Shown piece after piece: positions 9,552 through 18,430 of a stretch of DNA of 43,490 nucleotides. The notes below the pieces were generated by a model, which saw nothing but the letters and a program-made list of their open reading frames with translations, did no database searches and was not told the origin of the DNA. The position numbers and the translations under genes are program-made. This DNA comes from Vallitalea sp. (GTDB taxonomy: Bacteria > Bacillota > Clostridia > Lachnospirales > Vallitaleaceae): NCBI GenBank assembly GCA_025210235.1, contig JAOASG010000051.1, forward strand, positions 1-43,490, given 5' to 3'. Numbering within the stretch: the stretch's first letter is position 1; each line of letters starts with the position of its first letter.

Positions 9552-11522
9552 TTATAGGTCTCTATATTCATTATGCATGTATTCAAAATAATTGCTATTA
9601 CATTTCGGAAATTTATCCTTATCCCAGTCACGTCCATTATTTTTTTCTTTCATTTGATCATCACTTAAATTAAAATAACTGTACTTTATTCTATTATTTC
9701 TAGAAGCCTCATCCCAAAGCACATCTACGTGATAATAATTACCATTTATTTTGACTATATTCCATGCATGACCAATATCTATTCCCTTTTCACTTATATC
9801 CCCGGTTATATATTTGCATTCTATCCCTACTGATTCTAGAAGTAATTTAGTTGCTTTGGCATAAGAAACGCAATTACCATAACCATTAATCAGCAAATCA
9901 TATACTGATGTTTTATTTAATTCATATCTAGAGTTTAAAATTATATAATCATGTATTGCAATTTCTTTTTCTAAATCTGACATTCCAGATTTTATTATTT
10001 TTTTAATAATGTATTTTATTTTTAAATCTACTGCTATTTCTCTATCTGTAATTAACTCAGTTATAAAATCCATTACTGTATCATCATTTATATTTTTAAT
10101 TTCTTCATTATCACTTATGACTATTAAATTATCTTTATATATAACATGTTTATTTAGTGCTTCTGCAATATTTCTTAGTGGTAAATAAGTTCTAGAATTC
10201 TTAATCTCAACAGAAACGTCAATATCTTTTTCAATTCCATTAATTAATAATTTTTTACTTCCAACCTTTGCCTTTATAATATTTTTATCTTTTTTTATTG
10301 TAACTGTTTGAGTTTTTTCATCCCAAAAAACCTTTGCATTAAAAGACTCTGAAATAAATCTAATTGGTACTAATGTTCGTCTGTTAGTAATATAGGGAAC
10401 AACATCATTATTATCATCAATCTTCATTTTATATCCATTAATATAGGCATTAGGACTATTTATATAGCAAATCACTGATTTTTTTATTAATTCATCGTTT
10501 ATTATTAAGAATTTAAGTTGAAAATCTTTATTTATTTTATCATAATATTTAATTATAGGAGAATAATCTTCAATACAATTTCCTGATAAGCTTAATTCAT
10601 CTAATTCACTAAAATTATCTAGTACTTTAATGCTTTTTATTTTATTATTATTTATATGTAATTCTTTAAGATTTTTTAAATTGGCTAAGCAATCAATGTT
10701 TTCTATATTGTTATTTGCTATAGCTAAATAACTTAACTTATGCAAATTTTTTAGATAGCTAATATCAGAAATATTATTACTACTCAAAGATAGGCTTGTA
10801 AGGTTATTTAAGTTTTTGACATATCTAATATCAAAGTTTTTAACTCCACCTGCTTTTAACTCAGTTAAATTTATTAAATTCTGTATTGGAGAAACGTCTT
10901 TAATGTTGTTACCACCTATGAATAAACATGTTAACTTAGTTAAGTTTTCTAATACTTTAATATTACTAATATTATTATCTGTTATCCATAACGCCTTAAG
11001 GTTTGTAAGATTTTTTAATTTACTAATATCAGATATATCGTTACGATACAAACTCAAGAAAGTTAATTTATCAAGATTTTCCAAAGGACTAATATCACTA
11101 ATTACATTGTAATCAAGCGATAATTCTTTCAGTTTTTTTAGATCTTTTAAAACAGATATATCCTTAATACAATTACCCATTAAGTCTAATTCCTCTAAAT
11201 TAACTAATGGTTTTAAGAAACTTATATCAAATATGTACATATATCTTAAAGTTAACGATTCTAAATTAGTAAAATACTTTAGTTCATCTAAATTTATTTG
11301 TTCGTAAGTAAAATATAATTTTGTAATATTTAATAAATCTTTTTTTGTAATATTACCATTTGGTTTATTTAATTTGTATCTAACTTGTTCTTCTATATGC
11401 TTATCTGTAAATTCAATAAAATCATCTTCTTTAGCGTTACATTTATGTATCGGTGAAACAAATAAAATCATTAAAGATATCAATAATAAAAATATACCTC
11501 TAGAAAATCTTTTTCTACTCAT
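9552..11522 (-). CDS. Secreted LRR / copper-amine-oxidase-N / transglutaminase-like protein
   Basis: A 656-residue secreted protein. A signal peptide (about 1-30, ending near CNA) is followed by about 12 internalin-type leucine-rich repeats of 21-22 residues with the pattern LTxLxLxxNxIxDIS (roughly 60-340). Next comes a copper-amine-oxidase N-terminal-like stalk (about 360-480; RRTLVPIRFISESF and RTYLPLRNIAEAL are its paired motifs). The C-terminus is a transglutaminase-like domain with Cys in GNCVSYAKA, His in HAWNIV and Asp in HVDVLWD, giving a complete Cys-His-Asp triad. I start at ATG 11522, after AAAGAGGT, not at the in-frame TTG 21 nt upstream. A cell-surface protease or cross-linker that recognises its target through LRRs is plausible. 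Confidence 0.85.
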   Translation of the reverse strand: MSRKRFSRGIFLLLISLMILFVSPIHKCNAKEDDFIEFTDKHIEEQVRYKLNKPNGNITKKDLLNITKLYFTYEQINLDELKYFTNLESLTLRYMYIFDISFLKPLVNLEELDLMGNCIKDISVLKDLKKLKELSLDYNVISDISPLENLDKLTFLSLYRNDISDISKLKNLTNLKALWITDNNISNIKVLENLTKLTCLFIGGNNIKDVSPIQNLINLTELKAGGVKNFDIRYVKNLNNLTSLSLSSNNISDISYLKNLHKLSYLAIANNNIENIDCLANLKNLKELHINNNKIKSIKVLDNFSELDELSLSGNCIEDYSPIIKYYDKINKDFQLKFLIINDELIKKSVICYINSPNAYINGYKMKIDDNNDVVPYITNRRTLVPIRFISESFNAKVFWDEKTQTVTIKKDKNIIKAKVGSKKLLINGIEKDIDVSVEIKNSRTYLPLRNIAEALNKHVIYKDNLIVISDNEEIKNINDDTVMDFITELITDREIAVDLKIKYIIKKIIKSGMSDLEKEIAIHDYIILNSRYELNKTSVYDLLINGYGNCVSYAKATKLLLESVGIECKYITGDISEKGIDIGHAWNIVKINGNYYHVDVLWDEASRNNRIKYSYFNLSDDQMKEKNNGRDWDKDKFPKCNSNYFEYMHNEYRDL

Positions 11523-11686
11523 CTTATCTACCTCTTTCTGCAATATAATTAGTGTTAAGTTATAGTCTTTTATTAATTTAAAATACCAAGGATTGTTTTT
11601 TCATGATATTACTTCTTAATATTACTATAATAAGAGATTAGTTTCAAATAATAAAGTTATTTTTCTTATATTTATACCTATATATT

Positions 11687-12490
11687 TTAGCTTTCACATA
11701 TTCTGTTTTTCAACTTTTTACTTGCTAAATTAATAAGCCTTTTTAAAATAGTCCCAAATATTTTCTTAAAAGGATTTAATGGTACATTATAGAAATAATC
11801 TGAATCCAACCATCCTTTCTCTTTCCAATAATCATGATCAGCTTGAGAAGTAAACGTCTTTGATCTTAAACAGTTAAACATAAAAATTTCATAAAAAGAA
11901 GGAATCCTAGGGACTTCACTTTCAACGACTTCTTTAAATTTATGTACAAGTTTTTCGATGTGCAAATTTATTTTATTATGATATCGTTCATTATAACCCC
12001 AAACAGAATCCTTTTTATTCTCAAAATACATGGGAGAAATAACACTAATAGTACCTAATAAATTGCATCCCCACCCAGTCACTGTCATCTTCATATACTT
12101 ACTTACTTGTTTATGTCCTCCACCATCACTAGTAACTACAATTATAGCAGGTACTCCTACTAATTCCTGTCTATGAAATAAAAAAGCCATCCTATCAATA
12201 ACTCTTTTTAGAGGTGCTGGAACTTGATAAGCATATACAGGTGTTGCAAAAATAATACCATCGGCAAGCATTATTTTTTTTCTTATTAAAGATATATCAT
12301 CTCTACATGGACAAAATTTTTCACTCTTCTTAAAACATAATTCACACCCTCTACAATCTTTAATTTCATAATCATTTAAAAAAATATAATCATAAGTAAT
12401 ATTAGTATTACCTAATCTTGATTCAATTTCCTTACAAATATTTAAACTATCTCTTTTTCTCGGACTTCCTACTAATACAACTACGTTCAT
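11687..12490 (-). CDS. Flavodoxin-like NAD(P)H-dependent FMN oxidoreductase
   Basis: A 267-residue protein of the flavodoxin/WrbA/iron-sulfur flavoprotein group. The N-terminus MNVVVLVGSPRKRDSLN is the FMN phosphate-binding loop. CRGCELCFKKSEKFCPC carries five closely spaced cysteines, as in iron-sulfur flavoproteins. FATPVYAYQVPAPLKRVIDR is the second flavin-contact segment. A C-terminal extension of about 80 residues is basic. ATG at 12490 is chosen for AAGGAGG just upstream; an upstream in-frame start would run through an operator palindrome. It follows a PadR-type regulator and carries the same palindrome in its leader, so it is very probably the regulator's target, perhaps for electrophile, quinone or redox stress. 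Confidence 0.83.
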   Translation of the reverse strand: MNVVVLVGSPRKRDSLNICKEIESRLGNTNITYDYIFLNDYEIKDCRGCELCFKKSEKFCPCRDDISLIRKKIMLADGIIFATPVYAYQVPAPLKRVIDRMAFLFHRQELVGVPAIIVVTSDGGGHKQVSKYMKMTVTGWGCNLLGTISVISPMYFENKKDSVWGYNERYHNKINLHIEKLVHKFKEVVESEVPRIPSFYEIFMFNCLRSKTFTSQADHDYWKEKGWLDSDYFYNVPLNPFKKIFGTILKRLINLASKKLKNRICES

Positions 12491-12510
12491 TCTAGTTCCT
12501 CCTTGGCCAC

Positions 12511-12526
12511 TATCCAATGTTGGATA
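12511..12526. promoter_or_regulatory. PadR-type operator upstream of the flavoprotein gene
   Basis: TATCCAATGTTGGATA is an inverted repeat (arms TATCCAA/TTGGATA) that overlaps the leader immediately 5' of the ribosome-binding site. The same core occurs upstream of the PadR gene at 13310-13325, which makes both sites likely binding sites for that regulator. Confidence 0.7.
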
Positions 12527-12540
12527 TCGGCTTTATTTTT

Positions 12541-12564
12541 TTATCCTATCTATAGATAGGATAA
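12541..12564. repeat. 24-bp perfect palindrome after the padR-type stop
   Basis: The arms TTATCCTATCTA and TAGATAGGATAA are exact reverse complements with no spacer. It lies 4 nt beyond the regulator's stop codon. On the gene strand it is followed by A residues, not U, so it is a poor terminator. It shares TATCC/GGATA outer half-sites with the operator 15 bp away, which suggests a second, wider-spaced regulator site or a transcript-end hairpin. Confidence 0.55.
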
Positions 12565-12568
12565 ATTA

Positions 12569-13276
12569 TTATTTGGTCAATTTTTTAATTAATTCTTCTA
12601 ATTTTTCTGATGCAGATTCTGGATTGTTTAGAATTTCTTGCTTTAAGCTTTCGATGGAATCATTTGTTGAAGCTTCTATTGGCTCAGCATTTGTAAAATC
12701 AAAGTTGGCAATAAGATCTGAAATTTCACAACTTGCCTTAATACATTTATCCATTTCTTCAATAAGTGAGTTATGCCACATTATTTGATATTCAACATTC
12801 TTAATCATCATTTCAAAAGAAATCCTCTCAATATCTAAGCAATCGTCATTAACTTTTATACTCTGCCATTTTTCTAAATATGCCATTTTATCTTTCAGCT
12901 TATTAATATGATTATTAATTTGTGAAATTAGAATTTGTTTATCAAGCTTATTTAACAGAGGATAAATAATAAACTTATCTGAACCAATTGTATATAACTC
13001 ATTATCTAATTCTTTTTTCACTAATTCTTTTAATTCAATCCTACCCTTATCAGTTATTTCATAGATTTTTCTAGCTTTTGAACCAGAGCCAATTTCTTCT
13101 TTCAAGACAATAAATCCCTGTTTTTCAAGCTTGTTTATGGCATAATAAATAGATCCAGATTGAATTTTAGTCCATCTATCCATATGATTTATTTGAATGA
13201 ATTTTTGAATCTCATACCCATGAGTAGGCTTAATGCTAAGATAATATAAAATTAATGCTTTAATTATTTTTATCAC
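12569..13276 (-). CDS. PadR-family transcriptional regulator
   Basis: A protein of up to 235 residues with the PadR winged-helix domain at the N-terminus (ALILYYLSIKPTHGYEIQKFI, then GSIYYAINKLEKQGFIVLKEE and ARKIYEITDKGRIEL) and a helical C-terminal dimerisation region (about 95-180), followed by an acidic tail. The only canonical start in range is GTG at 13276, but that GTG is part of the AAGAGGTGAT that looks like the ribosome-binding site. A rare start (ATT at 13264, spacing 9) would fit the family better. PadR repressors usually respond to phenolics or antibiotics. The gene is followed by the flavoprotein gene and flanked by shared palindromes, so it is likely autoregulated. Confidence 0.85.
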   Translation of the reverse strand: MIKIIKALILYYLSIKPTHGYEIQKFIQINHMDRWTKIQSGSIYYAINKLEKQGFIVLKEEIGSGSKARKIYEITDKGRIELKELVKKELDNELYTIGSDKFIIYPLLNKLDKQILISQINNHINKLKDKMAYLEKWQSIKVNDDCLDIERISFEMMIKNVEYQIMWHNSLIEEMDKCIKASCEISDLIANFDFTNAEPIEASTNDSIESLKQEILNNPESASEKLEELIKKLTK

Positions 13277-13307
13277 CTCTTATTTAATATTTATTTTTAT
13301 CTTATTA

Positions 13308-13327
13308 TATATCCAATATTGGATATA
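13308..13327. promoter_or_regulatory. PadR autoregulatory operator
   Basis: TATATCCAATATTGGATATA is a perfect 20-bp palindrome 31 bp upstream of the PadR start. Its 16-bp core differs by one base from the site at 12511-12526. Position and matching core support autorepression. Confidence 0.75.
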
Positions 13328-13550
13328 GTCAACATAAATTATTAAGATAGTGATATTGACAAATATAATTATTGTGTATTTTTTTAATCATTTTATAACT
13401 CCTCGTATAATATATTTAAAAATAAGTTCAACAGATTTTCAGCTTGAAATGCTGAATTATTAATTAGTGTTTGCTTATTAAAATCATTCAAATTATTTCT
13501 GGGTACTTACTCTGAAACATTCAAGAAGCTAGTATACTAGTATAAATAAC
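13328..13550. other. Non-coding gap between padR-type gene and MFS gene
   Basis: No open reading frame with a ribosome-binding site is visible. It holds a short inverted repeat TTCAGC...GCTGAA near 13438-13456 and a 12-bp palindrome CTAGTATACTAG at 13529-13540. The remainder is AT-rich and presumably contains the PadR promoter. Confidence 0.5.
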
Positions 13551-13572
13551 CTCAGCCGATTCATCGACTGAG
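13551..13572 (-). terminator. Probable terminator of the MFS gene
   Basis: A stem of 10 bp with one mismatch (CTCAGCCGAT / ATCGACTGAG) lies 13 nt beyond the MFS stop. The following minus-strand sequence GGTTATTTATA is U-rich but interrupted. Confidence 0.45.
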
Positions 13573-13584
13573 CTACCACTCACT

Positions 13585-14766
13585 CTAGATAAGTAAATTT
13601 CTGTCTGAAAGATGCTTTCTTAAAAGTAATGTCAAAAATAAACCTGCTACACCAAATCCTGCACCAATGAGGAAAGTCTGCGTATATCCGGTAGAAAAAC
13701 TCTTGATTATTGGACCTATTAAAGCAGAAATTCCATAGGCTTGAAAAATTATACCATAATTAGCTCCTAGATTCTTAACACCAAAAAGCTCAGAAGTAAT
13801 AGCAGGAAATACTGAAAGAAAACCACCAAAGCTAAAAGCTACACCGATAAGACAAATATAATATAAAGTCTGATTTAAAGGTATCAGTGCCTTAGTTAAT
13901 AAAGCAGCAATTGTAATGATAAAAATAACAATAATGACATTAATTCTACCTAATTTATCTGAAATAGTTCCACAAATCAGACGACCTCCAGCATTAAATA
14001 ACGCAATAATACTAACTGCACTTGCTGCTACAGCTGGTGATAATCCTACAAGTTCAAGACCTATATCTTTGGCTAGGCCTATAACCAGAAGTCCTGGCAT
14101 ACTGCCTAATAGATACATAATCCATAGGTAATAAAATCTGCTGGTTTTGATCATTTCTAAAGAGGACATGTCCATTGAAGTTTGCTTGGTAGTCATTTTA
14201 CTGGATGTATTCGGCAGCTTCATAAGCGATGCGCCACATACAACTAAAACCATAAAAATGACCCCTAAATAAATAAAAGTTTGAGTTACACCTACTGATT
14301 GCAGGAAAATCTCTATTAAAGTTTTAAAAACAAAGCTACCTGAACCAAAGGCCCCTACTGCTATACCCGTTATAAATCCTTTATGATGTGGAAACCATTT
14401 GACACATGTGGACAACGGACTAACATATGCAAATCCAACGCCTATTCCAGCCAATACTCCATAAGTGATATATAGCATCCATAATTCAGTTGCAAAAGCA
14501 GATAAAATCATACCTGTTCCATATAAAACACCACCGATAGTAGCAACTTTCTTAGGTCCAATCTTATCATAAAGTCTTCCACTGAAAATAGTAGTAAATG
14601 CAAAAACGAAAATGGCTATAGAATAAGCCATGACAATGGCATCCTTGTCCCATCCATACTTGTCTGCCAATGGCTGGTTATATAAGCTCCAAGAATATAT
14701 GGCACCTAGACAGATTTGTATCATTATAGCTCCGATAACTACAAAAAAACGATTATTTTTATGCAT
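13585..14766 (-). CDS. MFS transporter, oxalate:formate antiporter (OFA) type
   Basis: A 393-residue, 12-helix major facilitator. The start NNRFFVVIGAIMIQICLGAIYSWSLYNQPLADKYGW is characteristic of the OFA family (helix 1 with GAIYSWS). The loop after helix 2 has GRLYDKIGPKK, the MFS signature loop, and SDKLGRINV is its counterpart in the second half. I chose ATG at 14766 because AAAGGAG lies 6 nt upstream; the frame extends upstream without a credible start. Known members exchange oxalate for formate or carry monocarboxylates such as lactate and pyruvate. There are no catabolic neighbours to name the substrate. Confidence 0.83.
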   Translation of the reverse strand: MHKNNRFFVVIGAIMIQICLGAIYSWSLYNQPLADKYGWDKDAIVMAYSIAIFVFAFTTIFSGRLYDKIGPKKVATIGGVLYGTGMILSAFATELWMLYITYGVLAGIGVGFAYVSPLSTCVKWFPHHKGFITGIAVGAFGSGSFVFKTLIEIFLQSVGVTQTFIYLGVIFMVLVVCGASLMKLPNTSSKMTTKQTSMDMSSLEMIKTSRFYYLWIMYLLGSMPGLLVIGLAKDIGLELVGLSPAVAASAVSIIALFNAGGRLICGTISDKLGRINVIIVIFIITIAALLTKALIPLNQTLYYICLIGVAFSFGGFLSVFPAITSELFGVKNLGANYGIIFQAYGISALIGPIIKSFSTGYTQTFLIGAGFGVAGLFLTLLLRKHLSDRNLLI

Positions 14767-14974
14767 AATTTCTCCTTTAAAGTAAACATATTGCTGAGTC
14801 TTCTTTATTATATCTACTTTAAAATAAAAAAACAAGGTATTGAGGCTATATTTTAAGTTAACATAAAGCAAAAAAATATTAATATCTATTTAAAGCATAG
14901 TAGCCTCATTTTTAGGTCTATTAAGAACCTTAAACAATGTCGAATAACTTGGGATTGTAGGTGGTAGCAAGCAT

Positions 14975-15817
14975 TTATCCTTTTACTGCGCCTAACATTA
15001 TACCTTTTGTAATCTGCTTATTAAGAATAATATATATTACTAATGCAGGCAAGGAAGAGAGTGTCATAACTGCAAATTGATAAGCATAGTTAGTACCATA
15101 TTCATTTGTAAACTTAACTATTGAAAAAGGTAATGTTTTATACCTTTCTGAGACTAAATAGGTAGCAGCCATAATGAATTCATTCCAACAAGTCAGGAAT
15201 GTCATGATTGTAATAGTTACTAATGCTGGTTTTGTTAATGGAAGTATTATTTTAAAAATAATTGCATAAATGTTACAACCATCCATTACTGCTGATTCCT
15301 CTAAGGATCTTGGAATTGACCTTAAAAAACCCGTCATAATAAAAACGCCCATTGGCAAAGAAAAAGCAATATATGGTATAATTAATGCCCAATAACTATC
15401 AATAATACCCACCTTATTAAATACTAAATAATTTGGTAATAATGTTGTATGTACAGGTATCATCATACCTAGTAAAATAATAGTTAGAAAAAAGCCACTT
15501 AAACGCCATTTCATTCTAGTACAAGCATAACTTAATGTTAATGATAAAAATATTGTTACTAAAACAGTTACACTACAAACAAAAATACTATTTATAAAAA
15601 ATTCAGGTATTTTACCACGAGTCCAAGCAATAACATAATTTTGAAATTGTGGGTTGTTAGGCCATTTTAAAATACCTGACACAAAAAGGTCACTACTATT
15701 TAGCAACGAAAAATTGAATACCCATATCAATGGGAAAAGTTGTATCAGTGCAATAAAACTCATAAATATTATAATAATTATTCTACTTGTTTTTACTTTT
15801 TTATCTACTCTATACAT
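14975..15817 (-). CDS. Carbohydrate ABC importer permease, MalG-type
   Basis: A 280-residue permease with six predicted membrane segments. The EAA loop is EESAVMDGCNIYAIIFKIILPLTKPALVT (about 185-213), the usual MalG-family pattern, and the protein ends in KQITKGIMLGAVKG, a typical C-terminus for sugar permeases of this class. It follows the MalF-type gene by 19 nt and is the last gene of the operon. No dedicated ATPase is encoded here; such systems commonly share an MsmK/UgpC-type ATPase encoded elsewhere. Confidence 0.9.
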   Translation of the reverse strand: MYRVDKKVKTSRIIIIIFMSFIALIQLFPLIWVFNFSLLNSSDLFVSGILKWPNNPQFQNYVIAWTRGKIPEFFINSIFVCSVTVLVTIFLSLTLSYACTRMKWRLSGFFLTIILLGMMIPVHTTLLPNYLVFNKVGIIDSYWALIIPYIAFSLPMGVFIMTGFLRSIPRSLEESAVMDGCNIYAIIFKIILPLTKPALVTITIMTFLTCWNEFIMAATYLVSERYKTLPFSIVKFTNEYGTNYAYQFAVMTLSSLPALVIYIILNKQITKGIMLGAVKG

Positions 15818-15836
15818 ATTTATTGTTCACCTCCTA

Positions 15837-16721
15837 TTATATGTCAACATCTCTGCGAAACATCTTATTAATTGCTAAAGTACTTATTAGACATATAACG
15901 ACAAATACAACTGAGATTGCATTTGCATAACCAAACTCAAAGCTTTTGAAAGCCTTAGAGTAGAGATAATTAGCTACAACCTGTGTAGAATTTGCAGGCC
16001 CTCCATCTGTAGAAATATATATAATTTCCATTTGTTTTAATGCATTAATCATTGCAAGTACAATGTTAACCCTTATGATTGGTGATAGTAATGGTATTGT
16101 GATTTTAGTATGAATTTTAATTGTGCCAGCACCATCAATCTTTGCAGCTTCATACATTTCCTTTGGTATTCCTTTTATACCAGCATAATACATTAAAAGT
16201 CCCCAACCAAATCCAATCCAAATTGTCATTACTAGTACACTTGGGAAAGCCAAATTCACATCTCCAAGCCATTGTTGTTGATATTCACCTAATCCTAAAG
16301 ATACTAAAATCTTATTAAAAACTCCAAATTCAGGGTTATATAAATAGACCCATAGTTTTGTAACAACCACTACAGCTATTACTGATGGTATAAAATATAC
16401 AGTTCTAAAAAATTTCTCTAATTTACCAGATACATTATCCAGCATAATTGCAAATATTATACAAATAGGATGTTGAACAAATATATAAGCAATACCTATT
16501 AGAAAGGAATTTTTCAACGCTTTAAAAAATACCTTATCCTTTGTTAATAAATATATATAATTTTCAAGACCTACAAATTCCATATTTCCTATACCCCTAG
16601 AATCTGTCATTCCATAATATATGCTTAATATAATAGGAAATAAAATAGCTGCAAAGAACATAACAATACCTGGTAGTACTAGGGTAAAAATTACAAATTT
16701 ATTACTTAAAGTTTTCTGCAT
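15837..16721 (-). CDS. Carbohydrate ABC importer permease, MalF-type
   Basis: A 294-residue permease with six membrane segments. The EAA loop is KEMYEAAKIDGAGTIKIHTKITIPLLSPIIRVN (about 195-227), and TDGGPANSTQVVANYLY lies before the last helices, as in MalF/UgpA/LacF-type subunits. It is placed between the binding protein and the MalG-type permease. A strong hairpin (16744-16762) separates it from the binding-protein gene and could let the binding protein be made in excess. Confidence 0.9.
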   Translation of the reverse strand: MQKTLSNKFVIFTLVLPGIVMFFAAILFPIILSIYYGMTDSRGIGNMEFVGLENYIYLLTKDKVFFKALKNSFLIGIAYIFVQHPICIIFAIMLDNVSGKLEKFFRTVYFIPSVIAVVVVTKLWVYLYNPEFGVFNKILVSLGLGEYQQQWLGDVNLAFPSVLVMTIWIGFGWGLLMYYAGIKGIPKEMYEAAKIDGAGTIKIHTKITIPLLSPIIRVNIVLAMINALKQMEIIYISTDGGPANSTQVVANYLYSKAFKSFEFGYANAISVVFVVICLISTLAINKMFRRDVDI

Positions 16722-16743
16722 AACATGACACCTCTTTATTATG

Positions 16744-16762
16744 CGGGGACTAAAAGTCCCCG
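16744..16762 (-). terminator. Intercistronic hairpin after the sugar-binding protein gene
   Basis: CGGGGACT and AGTCCCCG form a perfect 8-bp stem with an AAA loop. There is no U-run, so it is more likely an mRNA-stabilising or attenuating stem than a full terminator. Confidence 0.55.
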
Positions 16763-16779
16763 TTATTCAACATGAGTCT

Positions 16780-18102
16780 CTAATCTATTTTATTTACTTT
16801 GGCTGATTCATCGACTTTTTGCCAATACTCTTTTGGAGTAATATTCCCTACAAGCAATTCTGAAATAGCATTCAAACAATCTTGTTCAAAAGAAGGCGTT
16901 AATTTCCATGCATACATAAAGCTACTTGTAGATTTTAATTCGCTAATCATATTAGTTATATCATTTTGTAATTGTGTTTCTTTACCTGTAGTAAAACTTG
17001 ACCAATCTTGTGCAGGAGCACATAAACCTAATTGCCACGATTGTTTTGCCCAATTTTCAGGTTTGTACATATACTTCAAAAATTCAATAGCTTCATTTTT
17101 CACTTTTGACTTAGGATTAATACTATATAATCCTCCGGTTCTACCAACAACATCTTTACTTGTATCTCCAGCTTCAACAATTATTGGGAAATACGTTCCT
17201 CTTAAATTTTTTCTTAATTCTTCAGGAAAATCTTCTCTTGAAGCCATACCTAATTCCCATGAACCTATATAGTACATAGCTGCTTTGCCCTGTACAAATA
17301 AATTTTGTGCAGTACTATAATCCGCAGTCAAATACCCTTTTTGGAAAAAGTCATTTTCTGCTAATTCCACTAATAGATTAGCAGCTTGTAAAGCATTTTC
17401 TTCTTTTGAAAAAGTAGTTTTACCTTCAAACACATTAGGTACTAATTCTTGATTTCCATTTGTTCTAATCATTAGATCATGTAATAAAACTACTTCATTC
17501 CAATTATCTTTACCATTCATTACACAAGGAATAATATCTTTACTATTGAAGTATTTTTCAGCTTTTTTCATATCCTCAATTGTTTTAGGAAATTCTATAT
17601 TGTGGTCTTTAAATATTTTCTCGTTGTACATCATAAACCAAATATCAAAAGTTCTAGGTAATCCATATAATTTGTCTTGATAACTACAGTCATCTAAAGC
17701 ACCTGGAATAAAATTATAATCTTCAAAATCTTTTTTATCTAACTCAGCAGCATACCCACCTTTTATCATAGGTACTAATGCTGATGGATCAGCCCAGTTC
17801 ATATATATATCTGGCATCTTATCGGATGATGCATATATTTTCAATTTTTGTTTATGTACTTCATTATCATTTAATTCAAATATAATTTTAACACCTTTAT
17901 TTTCTTTCATATAAGCTTCAGCGATGTCTTTTTCAAGTTTACCAATACCTGTTTCTTGATCTGGATAATTGGTTGCCATTCTAATTACCACTTCTTCAGT
18001 TTCACTAGAATTAGTTTTAGTATCTTGTGAGCATGCTGATAACCCAATTATCATTAAAATTGATAATGTTATCCCAAAAACTTTTCCAAAAATTTTTTTC
18101 AT
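16780..18102 (-). CDS. Extracellular solute-binding lipoprotein, family 1 (sugar)
   Basis: A 440-residue lipoprotein with signal peptide and lipobox LSAC (Cys about 24), followed by a Ser/Thr/Glu-rich linker. The body shows family-1 features: the MNWADPSALVPMIKGGYAAELDKKDF segment near 100-130 and QGKAAMYYIGSWELG near 275 (the common GKAAM...GSW pattern). It is the first gene of the operon and has GGAGGG before ATG. It binds a mono- or oligosaccharide and delivers it to the MalF/MalG-type permeases; the sugar cannot be named from sequence. Divergent YesM/YesN-type genes probably control it. Confidence 0.9.
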   Translation of the reverse strand: MKKIFGKVFGITLSILMIIGLSACSQDTKTNSSETEEVVIRMATNYPDQETGIGKLEKDIAEAYMKENKGVKIIFELNDNEVHKQKLKIYASSDKMPDIYMNWADPSALVPMIKGGYAAELDKKDFEDYNFIPGALDDCSYQDKLYGLPRTFDIWFMMYNEKIFKDHNIEFPKTIEDMKKAEKYFNSKDIIPCVMNGKDNWNEVVLLHDLMIRTNGNQELVPNVFEGKTTFSKEENALQAANLLVELAENDFFQKGYLTADYSTAQNLFVQGKAAMYYIGSWELGMASREDFPEELRKNLRGTYFPIIVEAGDTSKDVVGRTGGLYSINPKSKVKNEAIEFLKYMYKPENWAKQSWQLGLCAPAQDWSSFTTGKETQLQNDITNMISELKSTSSFMYAWKLTPSFEQDCLNAISELLVGNITPKEYWQKVDESAKVNKID

Positions 18103-18169
18103 AAAATACCCTCCTATTTTTTATTTCAAAATTAATTAGGTGCGTGACTAACAGTAACACCTTAAATTA

Positions 18170-18198
18170 ATTATACTTTCTGAAACCATATTTATAAA
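18170..18198 (-). promoter_or_regulatory. Candidate sigma-A promoter of the sugar importer operon
   Basis: On the minus strand a perfect TATAAT (18170-18175) is preceded by TTTATA (18193-18198) at a 17-nt spacing. The 329-bp gap between the divergent genes is otherwise AT-rich. A partly paired leader (AGGTG.../...ACCT near 18139-18162) follows the inferred start. Confidence 0.45.
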
Positions 18199-18430
18199 GT
18201 ATACTTTTTATTGATTATGTATAAATTCATTTGATTTTTATTAATAATTAATCTAATGTGATATAATAAGAGTAGTTTATTTTAAATAACTTTATGTTAT
18301 TGAAATTTATTATTTTTCCAATATATACGCATAATATAATTTAAATTAATAATCTATACTATATTATTAAATTATATATTGCATTTTATCAATGATATTA
18401 ATTAAATATAAACATTGTAGGTGATCTCTT

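Noticed and set aside
13551..16820. Shared GATTCATCGACT at 13557 and about 16804 as a repeat
   Set aside because: One copy is in a terminator stem, the other encodes the C-terminus of the sugar-binding protein; a 12-bp match with no extension is probably chance.
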